Positions 20,071 through 29,088 of a stretch of 64,000 bases of DNA are shown in pieces; the stretch's first letter is position 1, and each line of letters begins with the position of its first letter. The translations under genes were made by a program, and so were the position numbers. Location of the stretch: the NCBI RefSeq assembly GCF_009674685.1, contig NZ_WKJI01000001.1, positions 744,001 to 808,000 on the forward strand, read 5' to 3'. Under the pieces are notes generated by a model. That model saw only the letters and a program-made list of their open reading frames with translations. It had not been told where the DNA came from and did not search any database. The stretch comes from Pedobacter puniceum. GTDB lineage: Bacteria; Bacteroidota; Bacteroidia; Sphingobacteriales; Sphingobacteriaceae.

Positions 20071-21234
20071 ATGAATAAGAAGTTGCCTGTAACAGTTTTA
20101 AGTGGTTTTCTTGGAAGCGGGAAAACCACCTTGCTTAACCATATTTTACACAATAAAGAAGACTTAAAAGTTGCTGTGATTGTGAATGATATGAGTGAAG
20201 TAAATATTGATGCCCGTTTGGTTAAAAACGAGGCTACCCTTTCTAGAACAGAAGAGAAATTGGTGGAGATGAGTAATGGCTGTATTTGCTGCACCTTAAG
20301 AGAGGATTTGATGATAGAGGTAGAAAAATTAGCTAGTGAGGGCAAGTTTGATTACCTTTTGATAGAGAGTACAGGTATTTCTGAGCCTATACCTGTAGCA
20401 CAAACTTTTGCTTTTAAGGATGAAGAAAAGGATATAGACCTTTCACGCTTTAGTTATATCGATCAAATGATTACGGTGGTGGATGCTTATAATTTCTTTA
20501 AAGATTTTGGAACAGCAGAACTATTGAAAGATAGGCAGCTAACAGACATGGAGGATGATAACCGTACCATTGTAAACCTATTAACAGACCAAATAGAGTT
20601 TGCCAATACCATCATCTTAAACAAAATAGATTTGGTACAGCCTGGAGATGTAAAACTCTTAAAAGCTTTAATCAACAAACTTAATCCCGAAGCAAGGATT
20701 ATAGAAACGGTATTTTCTAAGGTTAACCTTCATGATATTCTTTTTACCCATCAGTTTGATTTCGAGAAGGCATCCTCATCTGCAGGATGGCAAAAAGAAT
20801 TGGAAAATGAGCATATCCCAGAAACAGAAGAATACGGTATCAGTTCTTTTGTTTTTAGAGATAAAAGACCTTTTCATCCAGAAAGATGGATGGCTTACCT
20901 GCAACAAGAATTTCCGCATAACATCATCAGGTCTAAGGGTTTGTTTTGGATGGCCGATAAACCTCAAGAAGCTTATAATTTTTCGCAAGCAGGTGGTTCA
21001 TCCCGTTTAGAAGGTGCTGGAGTTTGGTGGGCTAGCATGCCTTTTGCAGAGCGTATCCAATATCCAGACTATATAGAAAACAAAGATTATATAGAAAGTA
21101 AGTGGGATAAAAGGTTTGGCGATCGTTTAAATGAGTTGGTATTTATTGGTCAGGATATGGATAAAATACAAATACTTAAAGACCTAGAAGCTTGTTTACT
21201 TCAAGACGATGAGTTATTGGCTTTTCAGCTTTAG
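20071..21234 (+). CDS. COG0523 (CobW/ZNG1-type) metal-chaperone GTPase
   Basis: A 387-aa G3E-family GTPase. The P-loop is [10 protein letters not shown] (about residues 12-21), the family metal motif CxCC is in [12 protein letters not shown], Walker B and switch residues are in [11 protein letters not shown], and the base-recognition motif is LNKIDL. A C-terminal CobW_C domain begins around residue 250 and is rich in aromatic residues ([10 protein letters not shown] and on). Family members use GTP to load zinc, cobalt or iron into client enzymes when metal is scarce. The palindrome over its promoter suggests zinc-dependent repression. It is a single-gene unit with a strong terminator after it. 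The exact metal and client cannot be read from the sequence. Confidence 0.88.
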   Translation: MNKKLPVTVLSGFLGSGKTTLLNHILHNKEDLKVAVIVNDMSEVNIDARLVKNEATLSRTEEKLVEMSNGCICCTLREDLMIEVEKLASEGKFDYLLIESTGISEPIPVAQTFAFKDEEKDIDLSRFSYIDQMITVVDAYNFFKDFGTAELLKDRQLTDMEDDNRTIVNLLTDQIEFANTIILNKIDLVQPGDVKLLKALINKLNPEARIIETVFSKVNLHDILFTHQFDFEKASSSAGWQKELENEHIPETEEYGISSFVFRDKRPFHPERWMAYLQQEFPHNIIRSKGLFWMADKPQEAYNFSQAGGSSRLEGAGVWWASMPFAERIQYPDYIENKDYIESKWDKRFGDRLNELVFIGQDMDKIQILKDLEACLLQDDELLAFQL

Positions 21235-21272
21235 GCGATGTATACAAACCCAATTGAGGGTGGGTTTAAAAG

Positions 21273-21309
21273 GTGTCGAAGTCTCCTGATTTTCGACACT
21301 ATTTTTTTT
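21273..21309 (+). terminator. Terminator of the COG0523 gene
   Basis: GTGTCGAA and TTCGACAC pair perfectly around an 11-nt loop and are followed closely by a run of eight T. A second, weaker pairing (AAACCC/GGGTTT) lies just before it. Confidence 0.85.
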
Positions 21310-21359
21310 AGACTTTTCGATTAGCCACTCATGATGTACTAAATTTAATTTTACGAGGA

Positions 21360-21397
21360 AAATAAAAACGTCGATAGCATTTGGTGCTACCGACGTT
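21360..21397 (-). terminator. Terminator of the exporter operon
   Basis: On the minus strand, AACGTCG-GTAGCA pairs with TGCTA-CGACGTT around a five-base loop with one mismatch, and the hairpin runs into TTTTTATTTT. It lies about 20 bp after the TolC-family stop codon. Confidence 0.75.
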
Positions 21398-21417
21398 ACA
21401 AACTTAACCTAAAAAAA

Positions 21418-22806
21418 TCAGTTAATTAAAGAACCTAAAAGCCACTCTTTCTTGAGCTTATTTTTAAGGATCTTATTTTGAGTTTCTATCAGCTTCTCCT
21501 GAGCTTCTATCAATTTACTTTCACGAGCATTGATGAGGAATAAAGAGCTGTCACCAAATTTAAAGCGCATTTCTTCACCATCTAATAGCTTTTGGTTGGC
21601 TACCAAAGCAGCTTTAATTGTTTGTAATTGTTTCTGTAAAGTATTGGCTTCAGCTAAATTCTGACTCAGTTTTACGTTTAAATCATTACGTACCAAATCT
21701 TGTTCAAGCTCGGTATTTCTAATTTTAATTTTAGCTTCTGCCAATTCTCCTCTAGCGGCAGAGAAGGTGAGGGGCATCGCAATTTGAAAACTTACCTTAT
21801 TGTTTTGCTCCCAATATCTTCTGTTTACATTTCTTAGAAATTGCGTATCGCTGTTTAGTAAGCCCACTTGTAAATCTATGGTAGGCCTTAAACTTTCGGC
21901 TTTTAAACGCCTTTCTATTTGTAAATCACGCAGCTTAAAGTCATAACTTAAAAGCTTAGGGTTATTAGCAATATTTAATTCGGCACTTTCTGGTAAAGCT
22001 ATATTAGCCTCTTGTGGCAAAGCATTTAATTTTTCAATATCTACAGGCGTATTATCTTCAAGCCATAAAAAAGAGGCTAAAAGGTATTTTGCTGTTTGTA
22101 ATTCTAAAGCAGCCTGTTGGTATTGTACTTCACGTTGCTGTACTTGTGTTAAAGCTTCTACGGTATCAATAGCCGGACGATCTCCTCCTCTAAATCCTTC
22201 TTTTACAGCTTCAAACCTGATGGTGCTTAATGCTAATGCTTGGCGATATACTTCGGCAATTTTATATTGATTTTGCCAGCTTAAATAAGCTTCACCAGCA
22301 TTTAAGATTAAATCGTTAATGATTAAGACCTGTTCATTTTCGCTAGCTTCAGTAAAAATACGAGCCTGTTTTAAAGCAGCCCTTCTTTTATCCATCAATA
22401 AACCTTTACCCAAAGAGAAGTTAAGTCCTACAGTGCTTAAACCTTCCTTAGGAAGCTTATTTTCTGGGTTAAGATAAGCACCTTCTGCGGTAGCATAATT
22501 TCCTTTCAACTCAATGCCATACCATAAAGGTATTTTAACTTCTGGTGTAACAAACTGATAATACTCGGTACCATCAAAAGCTTTTCTATCATAATCCACA
22601 GAAAGTTTAGGGTCAAAACCTCCCCAGGCTTGTAGCATACGAGCTTTTGCTAACCTGCCAACCAAATTAGCTTGTTGTGCTACCGGGTGGTAAGACCTGA
22701 TAATTTCTTTAAAAGCTTCCCATTTAAGGGTGTCAGCAGGCTGTTGTTGCGCAAAAGCCGGCAGCAAAAACGCTATCAGAATAAAAGAACCTAATAACCT
22801 TTTCAT
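21418..22806 (-). CDS. TolC-family outer membrane efflux protein
   Basis: A 462-aa protein with a signal peptide (FILIAFLLPAFAQ). It has the long amphipathic helices of TolC-type channels and two outer_membrane_efflux_protein repeats, seen as the paired motifs around residues 150-250 and 350-450. A family-typical early segment WEAFKEIIRSYHPVAQQA matches the first helix. It should form the trimeric channel through which the exporter of this operon reaches the outside. Its ATG overlaps the stop of the HlyD-like gene by 4 bp (ATGA), so the two are translationally coupled. Confidence 0.9.
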   Translation of the reverse strand: MKRLLGSFILIAFLLPAFAQQQPADTLKWEAFKEIIRSYHPVAQQANLVGRLAKARMLQAWGGFDPKLSVDYDRKAFDGTEYYQFVTPEVKIPLWYGIELKGNYATAEGAYLNPENKLPKEGLSTVGLNFSLGKGLLMDKRRAALKQARIFTEASENEQVLIINDLILNAGEAYLSWQNQYKIAEVYRQALALSTIRFEAVKEGFRGGDRPAIDTVEALTQVQQREVQYQQAALELQTAKYLLASFLWLEDNTPVDIEKLNALPQEANIALPESAELNIANNPKLLSYDFKLRDLQIERRLKAESLRPTIDLQVGLLNSDTQFLRNVNRRYWEQNNKVSFQIAMPLTFSAARGELAEAKIKIRNTELEQDLVRNDLNVKLSQNLAEANTLQKQLQTIKAALVANQKLLDGEEMRFKFGDSSLFLINARESKLIEAQEKLIETQNKILKNKLKKEWLLGSLIN

Positions 22807-24176
22807 TTTTTATCGCTTTTTCCTTTATCCTTACTATCGTTTGATTTATTTCCTGTACTGTTAGCTACATAATACTCAGGCGGGAAGCCATTTAACTGAC
22901 GCCATAATTCGTAAATAACAGGTACATCTTTCAATAAGGCTATACCTTTAGCTCCAGTGCCATAGCTCAGTTGTGGTGGCCACGGTTTATCATTTTTATC
23001 TGGGCGTACCCATGCTCTAAATTTACCGTTTACACTGATGGATGGATCTACCGCAGCGATAACACCACCAAAAGTACCATAAGAGGTGTTTGGCCAGCCA
23101 GAGAATACAATAGCAGGGAAACCATCAAACTGTAAACGCACTTTTTGCCCTTTATTAATAAGGGGTAAATCTAGTGGGTCTACAAATATTTCTACCGCAA
23201 CATCAAAATTAATAGGTACTATTTCTAAAAGTGGGTCGCCTTCTTTAACCGTCTCGCCAATACCTGCTTTAGTGGTTCTGATAACTTGGCCAGATTGAGG
23301 TGCGGTAATAACATAAAAGCCTCGTCTGATTTCGTAGTTAGACAATTGGTTTTTAAGTTTAGCAACCTCGCTTTGTGTAGTAGCCATATCAGATAGGGTA
23401 GATAGCCTATCGCCATTGGCTTTTAATACTTTTTCTTGATATTCTTGTTCTACAGCATTTTGCTCCAGGCGGATGATCAATAGTTCGTTACGACTGTTAT
23501 AAAACTTATTTTCTGCTCCCATCTTTTTAGATAGCGCATCCTGATAAGCTTGTTGTCTTTGCTCGTACTCGGTTAAAGATTTTAAACCAGCATCATACAA
23601 TTGTTTCTGTCTTTTAAGCTGCTCATCAGCAATTCTGAGTTGGTTTTCTGCAGCTACATAGCTAATGCTATCAGACTGTACAATTAAAGTATACTGTTTA
23701 AGCTTGTTTCTAAGCTGACTTAATTTTAAAGTTCTAGCATTTTCTATGGCAATAGCTTGGTCGCCAGTTAATTTAGCCTTGTTCTCATAAAAGTCTATAG
23801 ATGCTGATTTAGCTTTGATTTGCTCATCAACACGTATCAATTGAGAAGGGTCTAAATATTCTTCTTTTACCTCTGTTATTTTAAGTAAGGTATCGCCTTT
23901 TTTTACAATATCACCGTCTTTAACATACCACTTTTCTATTCTACCAGCAATAATGCTGTTAATCTCTTGTGGCCTTTGTTGTGGGTTTATGGTCGAAACT
24001 ACGCCATCGGGCTGTATATTTTGAGTCCATGGTAAACATAAAATAACCAAAATAATGATTAGGGTTATGGTAAACCACTTTCTTCTTTTGGATTTGCCAT
24101 CGCGGTCACGCATAACTCTTCCAAAAGATTGATATTTTGTGAAATGGTCTGAAGGTATCTTGCTATCTAAAAACAT
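22803..24176 (-). CDS. HlyD-family periplasmic adaptor
   Basis: A 457-aa membrane fusion protein. A cytosolic N-terminus of about 35 residues precedes one membrane helix (FTITLIIILVILCLPW). A biotinyl-lipoyl half motif follows (GRIEKWYVKDGDIVKKGDTLL), then about 200 residues of coiled-coil hairpin, the second lipoyl half (ITAPQSGQVIRTTKAGIGETVKEGDPLLEI, a family hallmark), and a C-terminal beta domain. It links the ABC protein encoded just upstream to the TolC channel encoded downstream. The C-terminus is Lys- and Ser-rich. The substrate of the exporter is not evident. Confidence 0.92.
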   Translation of the reverse strand: MFLDSKIPSDHFTKYQSFGRVMRDRDGKSKRRKWFTITLIIILVILCLPWTQNIQPDGVVSTINPQQRPQEINSIIAGRIEKWYVKDGDIVKKGDTLLKITEVKEEYLDPSQLIRVDEQIKAKSASIDFYENKAKLTGDQAIAIENARTLKLSQLRNKLKQYTLIVQSDSISYVAAENQLRIADEQLKRQKQLYDAGLKSLTEYEQRQQAYQDALSKKMGAENKFYNSRNELLIIRLEQNAVEQEYQEKVLKANGDRLSTLSDMATTQSEVAKLKNQLSNYEIRRGFYVITAPQSGQVIRTTKAGIGETVKEGDPLLEIVPINFDVAVEIFVDPLDLPLINKGQKVRLQFDGFPAIVFSGWPNTSYGTFGGVIAAVDPSISVNGKFRAWVRPDKNDKPWPPQLSYGTGAKGIALLKDVPVIYELWRQLNGFPPEYYVANSTGNKSNDSKDKGKSDKK

Positions 24177-24186
24177 AGGTTTAAAC

Positions 24187-25869
24187 TTAATTTTCTACTA
24201 ACTGGCCATTTTCTAAATATAAAGTTCTGGTGCACTGGCTGGTAAAAGCCTCATCATTACTGATGGCAAGCAGTGTAAAAGCATGATCAGGATTGGTTAA
24301 ATAATTGATAACCTGCTGTCTGATTTGCGGCTCTATACCATTCCAATTGTCTTCTACCAAAATAAGCGATGGCTTGGTTACCAAACAACGGGCTAATAGT
24401 ATTTTTTGGATGATATTGAAAGGTAGTTTTTTACCTTGAGGATCTACATAAGTTTCATAGCCTTGCTGTTGTTTACTGATATAATCATCTAAGCCAACAA
24501 TTTTACAAACCAAATCTACATCCTGAAAACTAACTTCTTTATTTCCTACACATATATTATCTAATATAGAACCACTAAATACATCTTCATCTCCCAATAA
24601 AGAAGATATGTTTCTATTTAGTACTTGCGAGTTAATCATTTTCAAAGGCGTATTATTATATAAGATATTACCTTTAAAGTCTTGATAAATGCCTGATAAT
24701 ATGCGTAATAAAGTTGATTTTCCGGAACCTTCTGAACCTAAAATACATACTTTCTCACCAGCATTAATTTTAAGGTTGAGGTTTTTAAGTGTTAAAGATT
24801 CATGAGGATATGCAAAATCTAAAGACGTAATTTTTATTTCTAAGCCAGGGCTAGGGGTAAAAGCCAAGCTTTGTTGTTCGCTAGCCTCATCATCTTGTGG
24901 TTTTGCCAATACCTTGTTTAGTTTTTCTAAAGCTGTAAGTACATCATAAACAACCTCTAAACTTAAAATCATTTTTTCTATAGAGTTTAAAATGGTAATG
25001 ATGATGATTTCTGCCGCGATAAATTGCCCTAAGTTAATTTGCTGCTCTATAAATAAATAAGAACCCAAAATAAGCATCGCAGCAGTAGTTACTACTTTAA
25101 AACCTATTAAAATCCTGTATTGAAATAACAATACAGAAAAGTGTTGATCTCTTGAAGTTAAATAACCATTAACCAACTTATCGGTTCTTTTAAGGTGTAG
25201 CTCGTGATGCCTGTTAAGTTTAAAAGGTTTTACGGCTCTAGATATTTCTTCTAACCAGTGTGCTACATCATATTTGTAATCTGATTCTTTCATACTGGTA
25301 GCGAAACCTTTATCAGAAGAATAATAAAGGATTAATATAACCAATGTAAATACCGTAACTGCAAAAATGATAAAAACCGGGTGGTAGAAACACAGCAAGG
25401 TGAGTCCGAATAAAATTTGAATACTTGCCGCCGGAAAGTCTAATAATAGTTTTGAAAAGCCTTTTTGAAGGTTTGAAGTATCAAAAAAGCGATTTACCAA
25501 TTCTGGAAGATAATAAGAATCAACACTTAATAAATTGAGCTTTGGGATACGATAAGCATAAGCAAAAGTTAAACGGGTAAATATTTTTTGTTGCAAACGT
25601 TCTGTGATACGCATTTGGGCAATTTGTAATATACCCGTTAATAAAACGCCACCAATAACCACCCCTATAAGAACAATTAAGGAGGTACTTACGGTGCCTC
25701 CAAACAGTAAATTTACTATTGCTTGTATGCCTAAAGGTAGTGAGAGTAGTATGAAACCGTTGATGATGGCATAGAAATAAACATTGCTTATTTCTCTTTT
25801 CTCTAAGTTAACCAGTTGGTTAAACCGTTTTATAGCACTTTTAATTGAGTAGTTTTCAGCGTTCGCCAT
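24187..25869 (-). CDS. ABC exporter with fused membrane and degenerate ATP-binding domains
   Basis: A 560-aa half transporter: an ABC_membrane domain with six predicted helices (about residues 30-310) and a nucleotide-binding domain. Walker A is intact (GSEGSGKSTLL). The signature loop, normally LSGGQ, reads LPFNIIQKI. Walker B reads LILVEDNW, so the usual Asp-Glu pair is changed to Glu-Asp. The switch His region reads LLAISNDEAF, with no His. The protein starts the three-gene operon and lies 10 bp before the HlyD-like gene. It lacks an N-terminal C39 peptidase, so it is not a standard bacteriocin processor. Hydrolysis may be slow, or it may need a partner NBD encoded elsewhere. Confidence 0.88.
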   Translation of the reverse strand: MANAENYSIKSAIKRFNQLVNLEKREISNVYFYAIINGFILLSLPLGIQAIVNLLFGGTVSTSLIVLIGVVIGGVLLTGILQIAQMRITERLQQKIFTRLTFAYAYRIPKLNLLSVDSYYLPELVNRFFDTSNLQKGFSKLLLDFPAASIQILFGLTLLCFYHPVFIIFAVTVFTLVILILYYSSDKGFATSMKESDYKYDVAHWLEEISRAVKPFKLNRHHELHLKRTDKLVNGYLTSRDQHFSVLLFQYRILIGFKVVTTAAMLILGSYLFIEQQINLGQFIAAEIIIITILNSIEKMILSLEVVYDVLTALEKLNKVLAKPQDDEASEQQSLAFTPSPGLEIKITSLDFAYPHESLTLKNLNLKINAGEKVCILGSEGSGKSTLLRILSGIYQDFKGNILYNNTPLKMINSQVLNRNISSLLGDEDVFSGSILDNICVGNKEVSFQDVDLVCKIVGLDDYISKQQQGYETYVDPQGKKLPFNIIQKILLARCLVTKPSLILVEDNWNGIEPQIRQQVINYLTNPDHAFTLLAISNDEAFTSQCTRTLYLENGQLVEN

Positions 25870-25898
25870 ATTTCTTGTTTCGCTTCTTTTATGTTTTT

Positions 25899-26352
25899 TT
25901 AAGGCCTGCAGCTTTAGCTACACAGCAATTACAACATTTTTTTTGTTATGAAGTTTAAAATAATATTAATTTTCTGTGCAACCTAGTACTTTTTCTTTGG
26001 TTGAGCTAATTTTCTAATAAATTTTAATGCAATTCTAATTCTTTTGTATTTTTCTTATTGTAAAACAGCCTAATCATTAGTTTTTATAAATGGTTTTTAA
26101 ACTTTTAAAGCAGGCAGCTTGTGCTGCACTGCTTTAACAACATTTATTTGGGGATAAATTTTAACTAATGATGCTTTTCTTGAGCTACTTAGTATGTTTT
26201 TTATTTAGTTACGCTAATTTTTTTAAATTTTAATGCTTTTCTAATGTTTTGTTGACTTTATTTAAAAAAAAATGAATGTTTTTTAATATTAAGGCAGGCA
26301 GCCTTGCGCTGCTCTGCCATAACAACATTTATTTGGGGATAAAATTTAAGCT
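25899..26352. repeat. Three diverged copies of a hairpin-plus-tail unit
   Basis: This stretch has no gene apart from the last codons of the 92-aa ORF. A unit made of a GC-rich hairpin (GGCAGGCAGC and GCTGC/CTGCC halves) followed by ACAACATTT recurs at 25901, 26107 and 26291, 206 and 184 bp apart. A second shared block, GCTAATTTT then TAAATTTTAATGC and TTCTAAT, recurs at about 26004 and 26210. The third copy contains the end of the 92-aa gene (stop at 26329). On the minus strand two of the hairpins run into T-rich sequence and could work as terminators. Confidence 0.7.
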
Positions 26353-26607
26353 GATGCTACTTTGAATGTGTAAATCAACATTTTTTTTCTTAGCAATATT
26401 AATTTGCGCTCTGATATTCTTTAAAGCCTCTTCTAGCTCTTTTATTCTTCTCTGGTCTTCAACAGGAATAGATTTTTGTCCTTCATGATTAATCAAAGAC
26501 TGTCTGTTATGATATTCTAATTTTGCATTATACAGTGTAGAAAGCATATGAGCGGCATCTTCTGCGCTATAAGTCCAATCTATTAAAGAATATTGTTTCT
26601 CTTCCAT
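26329..26607 (-). CDS. Small helical protein of unknown function
   Basis: A 92-aa protein I do not recognise. It is soluble, with no signal or membrane segment. The middle (about residues 50-75) is a charged helix, EDQRRIKELEEALKNIRAQI, likely coiled coil. It is divergent from the LysR-type regulator 91 bp away and upstream of the exporter operon, although about 460 bp of repeat-rich sequence separate it from that. The last codons lie inside the third copy of a local repeat. The start is the only ATG near the promoter-like region. It may be real, but the short length leaves doubt. Confidence 0.6.
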   Translation of the reverse strand: MEEKQYSLIDWTYSAEDAAHMLSTLYNAKLEYHNRQSLINHEGQKSIPVEDQRRIKELEEALKNIRAQINIAKKKNVDLHIQSSISLNFIPK

Positions 26608-26649
26608 GTGATTTGCTTTAATTTTAACATCACAAACATATAAGGTCTA

Positions 26650-26682
26650 TTTCATATATTATTATTTATATTTGATATGAAA
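26650..26682 (+). promoter_or_regulatory. LysR gene promoter within an inverted repeat
   Basis: TTTCATAT (26650-26657) and ATATGAAA (26675-26682) are exact reverse complements 17 bp apart. They enclose a perfect -7 box TATATTTG (26667-26674). The start codon of the LysR-type gene follows 16 bp later. LysR regulators commonly repress their own promoters through such dyads, so this is likely the autoregulatory site. It may also govern the divergent 92-aa gene. Confidence 0.65.
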
Positions 26683-26698
26683 TACATAACTAATTTTT

Positions 26699-27631
26699 AT
26701 GAATTATACGCTGCATCAATTACAGGTTTTCCTTAAAATAGTAGAAACAAAAAGTATTACTAAAGCCGCACATGAGCTTTTTTTAACCCAGCCTGCTGTA
26801 TCTATTCAGTTTAAAAATTTCCAAGACCAGTTTGATATTGCTTTAACGGAAGTTGTTGGTAAACAGGTGTATATAACTGATTTTGGTTTTGAAATAGCCC
26901 ATATGGCGCAAAAAATTTTAGATGAAGTAAATGCCATCAACTATAAAACTCAAGCGTATAAAGGTATCTTATCTGGTAGGTTAAAGCTTGCTGTGGTTTC
27001 TACAGGAAAATATATTATGCCTTACTTTTTAACTGATTTTTTGAAAGAACACCCCGGCATTGATTTAACAATGGATGTAACCAATAAGTCTAAAGTGCTA
27101 GAAAGTTTAGAAAATAATGAGGTTGATTTTGCTTTGGTATCCGTATTACCACAACGGATCGCTGTTCATGAAGAGGTGCTTCTAGAGGATAATTTATACC
27201 TATTAGGTAATAAAGAACATCAGTTTAATAGCGGACCTTACAAGAAAAGTATTTTTAACGAGATACAATTAATATATAGAGAAGTAGGCTCTGGTACACG
27301 CTTTATTATGGAAAGCTTTTTTGAAAAAAGCAAAGTTAACATCAGAAAAAAACTAGAATTAACATCAAACGAAGCTGTTAAGCAAGCGGTTATTGCAGGT
27401 TTAGGTTTTTCTGTAATGCCTTTGATTGGTGTGCATAATGAAGTAATGCTTAAAGATTTAAATATTATACCAGTAGCCGGTTTGCCTATTAAAACCAAGT
27501 GGCGTATGATTTGGTTGAAAACTAAGAACCTATCGCCCGTAGCAGAAACCTTCTTAGAGTATACCAGAGAGCATAAGAAAGAAATACAAGACAAGAGCTT
27601 TAGCTGGGTTAAAGAATTGAACTTAAAATAA
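26699..27631 (+). CDS. LysR-family transcriptional regulator
   Basis: A 310-aa protein with an N-terminal winged helix-turn-helix (residues 1-60; QLQVFLKIVETKSITKAAHELFLTQ is the classic LysR start) and a C-terminal effector-binding domain of the periplasmic-binding fold from about residue 90. The domain has the family features LKLAVVSTGKY and GLGFSVMPLIGV. The effector is not evident. A porin gene follows 47 bp downstream on the same strand and is a likely target or operon partner. Some LysR proteins of this type in other bacteria regulate inorganic-ion or sulfur metabolism, but nothing here settles that. Confidence 0.9.
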   Translation: MNYTLHQLQVFLKIVETKSITKAAHELFLTQPAVSIQFKNFQDQFDIALTEVVGKQVYITDFGFEIAHMAQKILDEVNAINYKTQAYKGILSGRLKLAVVSTGKYIMPYFLTDFLKEHPGIDLTMDVTNKSKVLESLENNEVDFALVSVLPQRIAVHEEVLLEDNLYLLGNKEHQFNSGPYKKSIFNEIQLIYREVGSGTRFIMESFFEKSKVNIRKKLELTSNEAVKQAVIAGLGFSVMPLIGVHNEVMLKDLNIIPVAGLPIKTKWRMIWLKTKNLSPVAETFLEYTREHKKEIQDKSFSWVKELNLK

Positions 27632-27678
27632 GCTAATGCTTTAAAAATTCTTAATTTAGGCTTTTTAAAAAATTTAAA

Positions 27679-28878
27679 ATGGGGACGAAGTATTTTTTTA
27701 GCTTAATTTTATTAGGATGTATTAGTTTGTTTTGTGTTGAAGCGAATGCTCAAACAGAGGTTGATGAGCGTTCTATGCAGTTTAAAGGACTTAAATATAC
27801 TTCTAAAGACTCTCTGTTTTTTATAAACTTTAGGTTTAGAATGCAAAATAGAATGGGCTTCGTAACTGAAGATGCTGAAGATTTGGGTATTAGAGAATGG
27901 GATACTCGTGTGAGAAGACTAAGGCTAAGAGGTGATGGTTATATATTAGGAGAGAAACTAGCTTACAGCGTACAGTTATCTTTTTCTCGTGGCGATCAAG
28001 ATGCCGACAATACAGGAGTAGCTAATATTGTACGCGATGCGGTTATTTTTTATCATTTTACTAATAACTTTTATGTAGCCTTTGGGCAAAATAAACTTCC
28101 AGGAAACAGGCAGCGTGTAAATTCATCTGGGCAATTACAATTTGCAGATCGTTCTATTGTAAACAGTGCTTTAACCATAGATAGAGATTTTGGTTTAAAG
28201 GCTTATTATACCAATAAGTTGGGAAATGCAGTTTATCAGTTAAAAGGAGCTATTTCTACTGGGGAAGGTCGTTCTGTAAATACAACAGATAAAGGTTTAG
28301 CCTATACAGGAAGGGTAGAGTTCTTACCTTTTGGAAGTTTTACCAACGATGGTGATTACTCTGAGGGAGATTTGGAAAGAGAGCAAAAGCCAAAATTGAG
28401 TCTTGCAGGTGGATACTCATATAATAAGGCTACCACCAATACCGGAGGACAGCTAGGTAAAGATTTATTTAGCCCTGTAGATATGAAAACATTCATGTTA
28501 GATGCTATTTTTAAATATAATGGATGGGCTTATGCTGCCGAGTTTATAAAAAGAGATGTAAATAATCCTTTAACTTATAATAGTGATGGCGATTTAAGCT
28601 ATGCTTATGAAGGACATGGTTTGAATAACCAGTTTTCTTATTTATTTAAAAACAACATAGAAACTGCTTTTAGATATTCCTACCTCATTCCATCTAAAAG
28701 GATAGCTAACTTTGAAGATACTCGTGAAGTTTACGAATTAGGTTTAACCAAATATCTAAAAGGGCATAAAGTAAAAGCACAACTTAATTTAAGCTATAAT
28801 GTTGGCAACCAAAATCATAGTTTAAGCAATGATAAAAATTATTGGGGTACCATGTTCCAGATAGAACTTGGAATCTAA
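27679..28878 (+). CDS. OprP/OprO-like outer membrane porin
   Basis: A 399-aa protein with a signal peptide (SLILLGCISLFCVEANAQ). The body is a beta-barrel with alternating polar and aromatic residues. Segments FINFRFRMQNRMGF and VAFGQNKLPGNRQRVNSSGQ match the Porin_O_P family, which in Pseudomonas includes phosphate- and polyphosphate-selective channels. The barrel ends in FQIELGI, a plausible last strand though without a terminal Phe. It follows the LysR regulator and is ended by a terminator. The solute is unknown; phosphate is only the family precedent. Confidence 0.8.
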   Translation: MGTKYFFSLILLGCISLFCVEANAQTEVDERSMQFKGLKYTSKDSLFFINFRFRMQNRMGFVTEDAEDLGIREWDTRVRRLRLRGDGYILGEKLAYSVQLSFSRGDQDADNTGVANIVRDAVIFYHFTNNFYVAFGQNKLPGNRQRVNSSGQLQFADRSIVNSALTIDRDFGLKAYYTNKLGNAVYQLKGAISTGEGRSVNTTDKGLAYTGRVEFLPFGSFTNDGDYSEGDLEREQKPKLSLAGGYSYNKATTNTGGQLGKDLFSPVDMKTFMLDAIFKYNGWAYAAEFIKRDVNNPLTYNSDGDLSYAYEGHGLNNQFSYLFKNNIETAFRYSYLIPSKRIANFEDTREVYELGLTKYLKGHKVKAQLNLSYNVGNQNHSLSNDKNYWGTMFQIELGI

Positions 28879-28912
28879 TAAGAAGGCTGCTACATCATGA
28901 AGACCTATATCA

Positions 28913-28940
28913 AACCCGCTTTGAAGCGGGTTTTGTGTTT
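28913..28940 (+). terminator. Terminator after the porin gene
   Basis: AACCCGCTT and AAGCGGGTT pair perfectly around two bases and are followed by TTGTGTTT. Confidence 0.8.
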
Positions 28941-29053
28941 CATTAACATTTAAACACCATTGAAATGAAATTAAGTGACTTTGGACACAAAAATTGTATT
29001 TTAAATCACTTTTTTTAATCCTTAAGGTCATTCTTTACCCGTGTGGGTCACTA

Positions 29054-29061
29054 TACCTTTG
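29054..29061 (+). promoter_or_regulatory. -7 box for the YceI operon
   Basis: TACCTTTG matches the Bacteroidota -7 consensus. It lies 27 bp before the ATG at 29089 and inside the longer frame of the ORF track, which starts at 29041. A matching TTTG at -33 is not clear. The position argues for the shorter protein. Confidence 0.5.
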
Positions 29062-29088
29062 AACTATAAATCAAATAGTTCAATAGAT

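Noticed and set aside
26595-26625. TGTGATTTGCTTT next to the start of the 92-aa gene, a 13-nt match to the CRISPR repeat
   Set aside because: Considering all 13-mers of the repeat over 64 kb of AT-rich DNA, a match of this length is not significant; no other repeat sequence around it.
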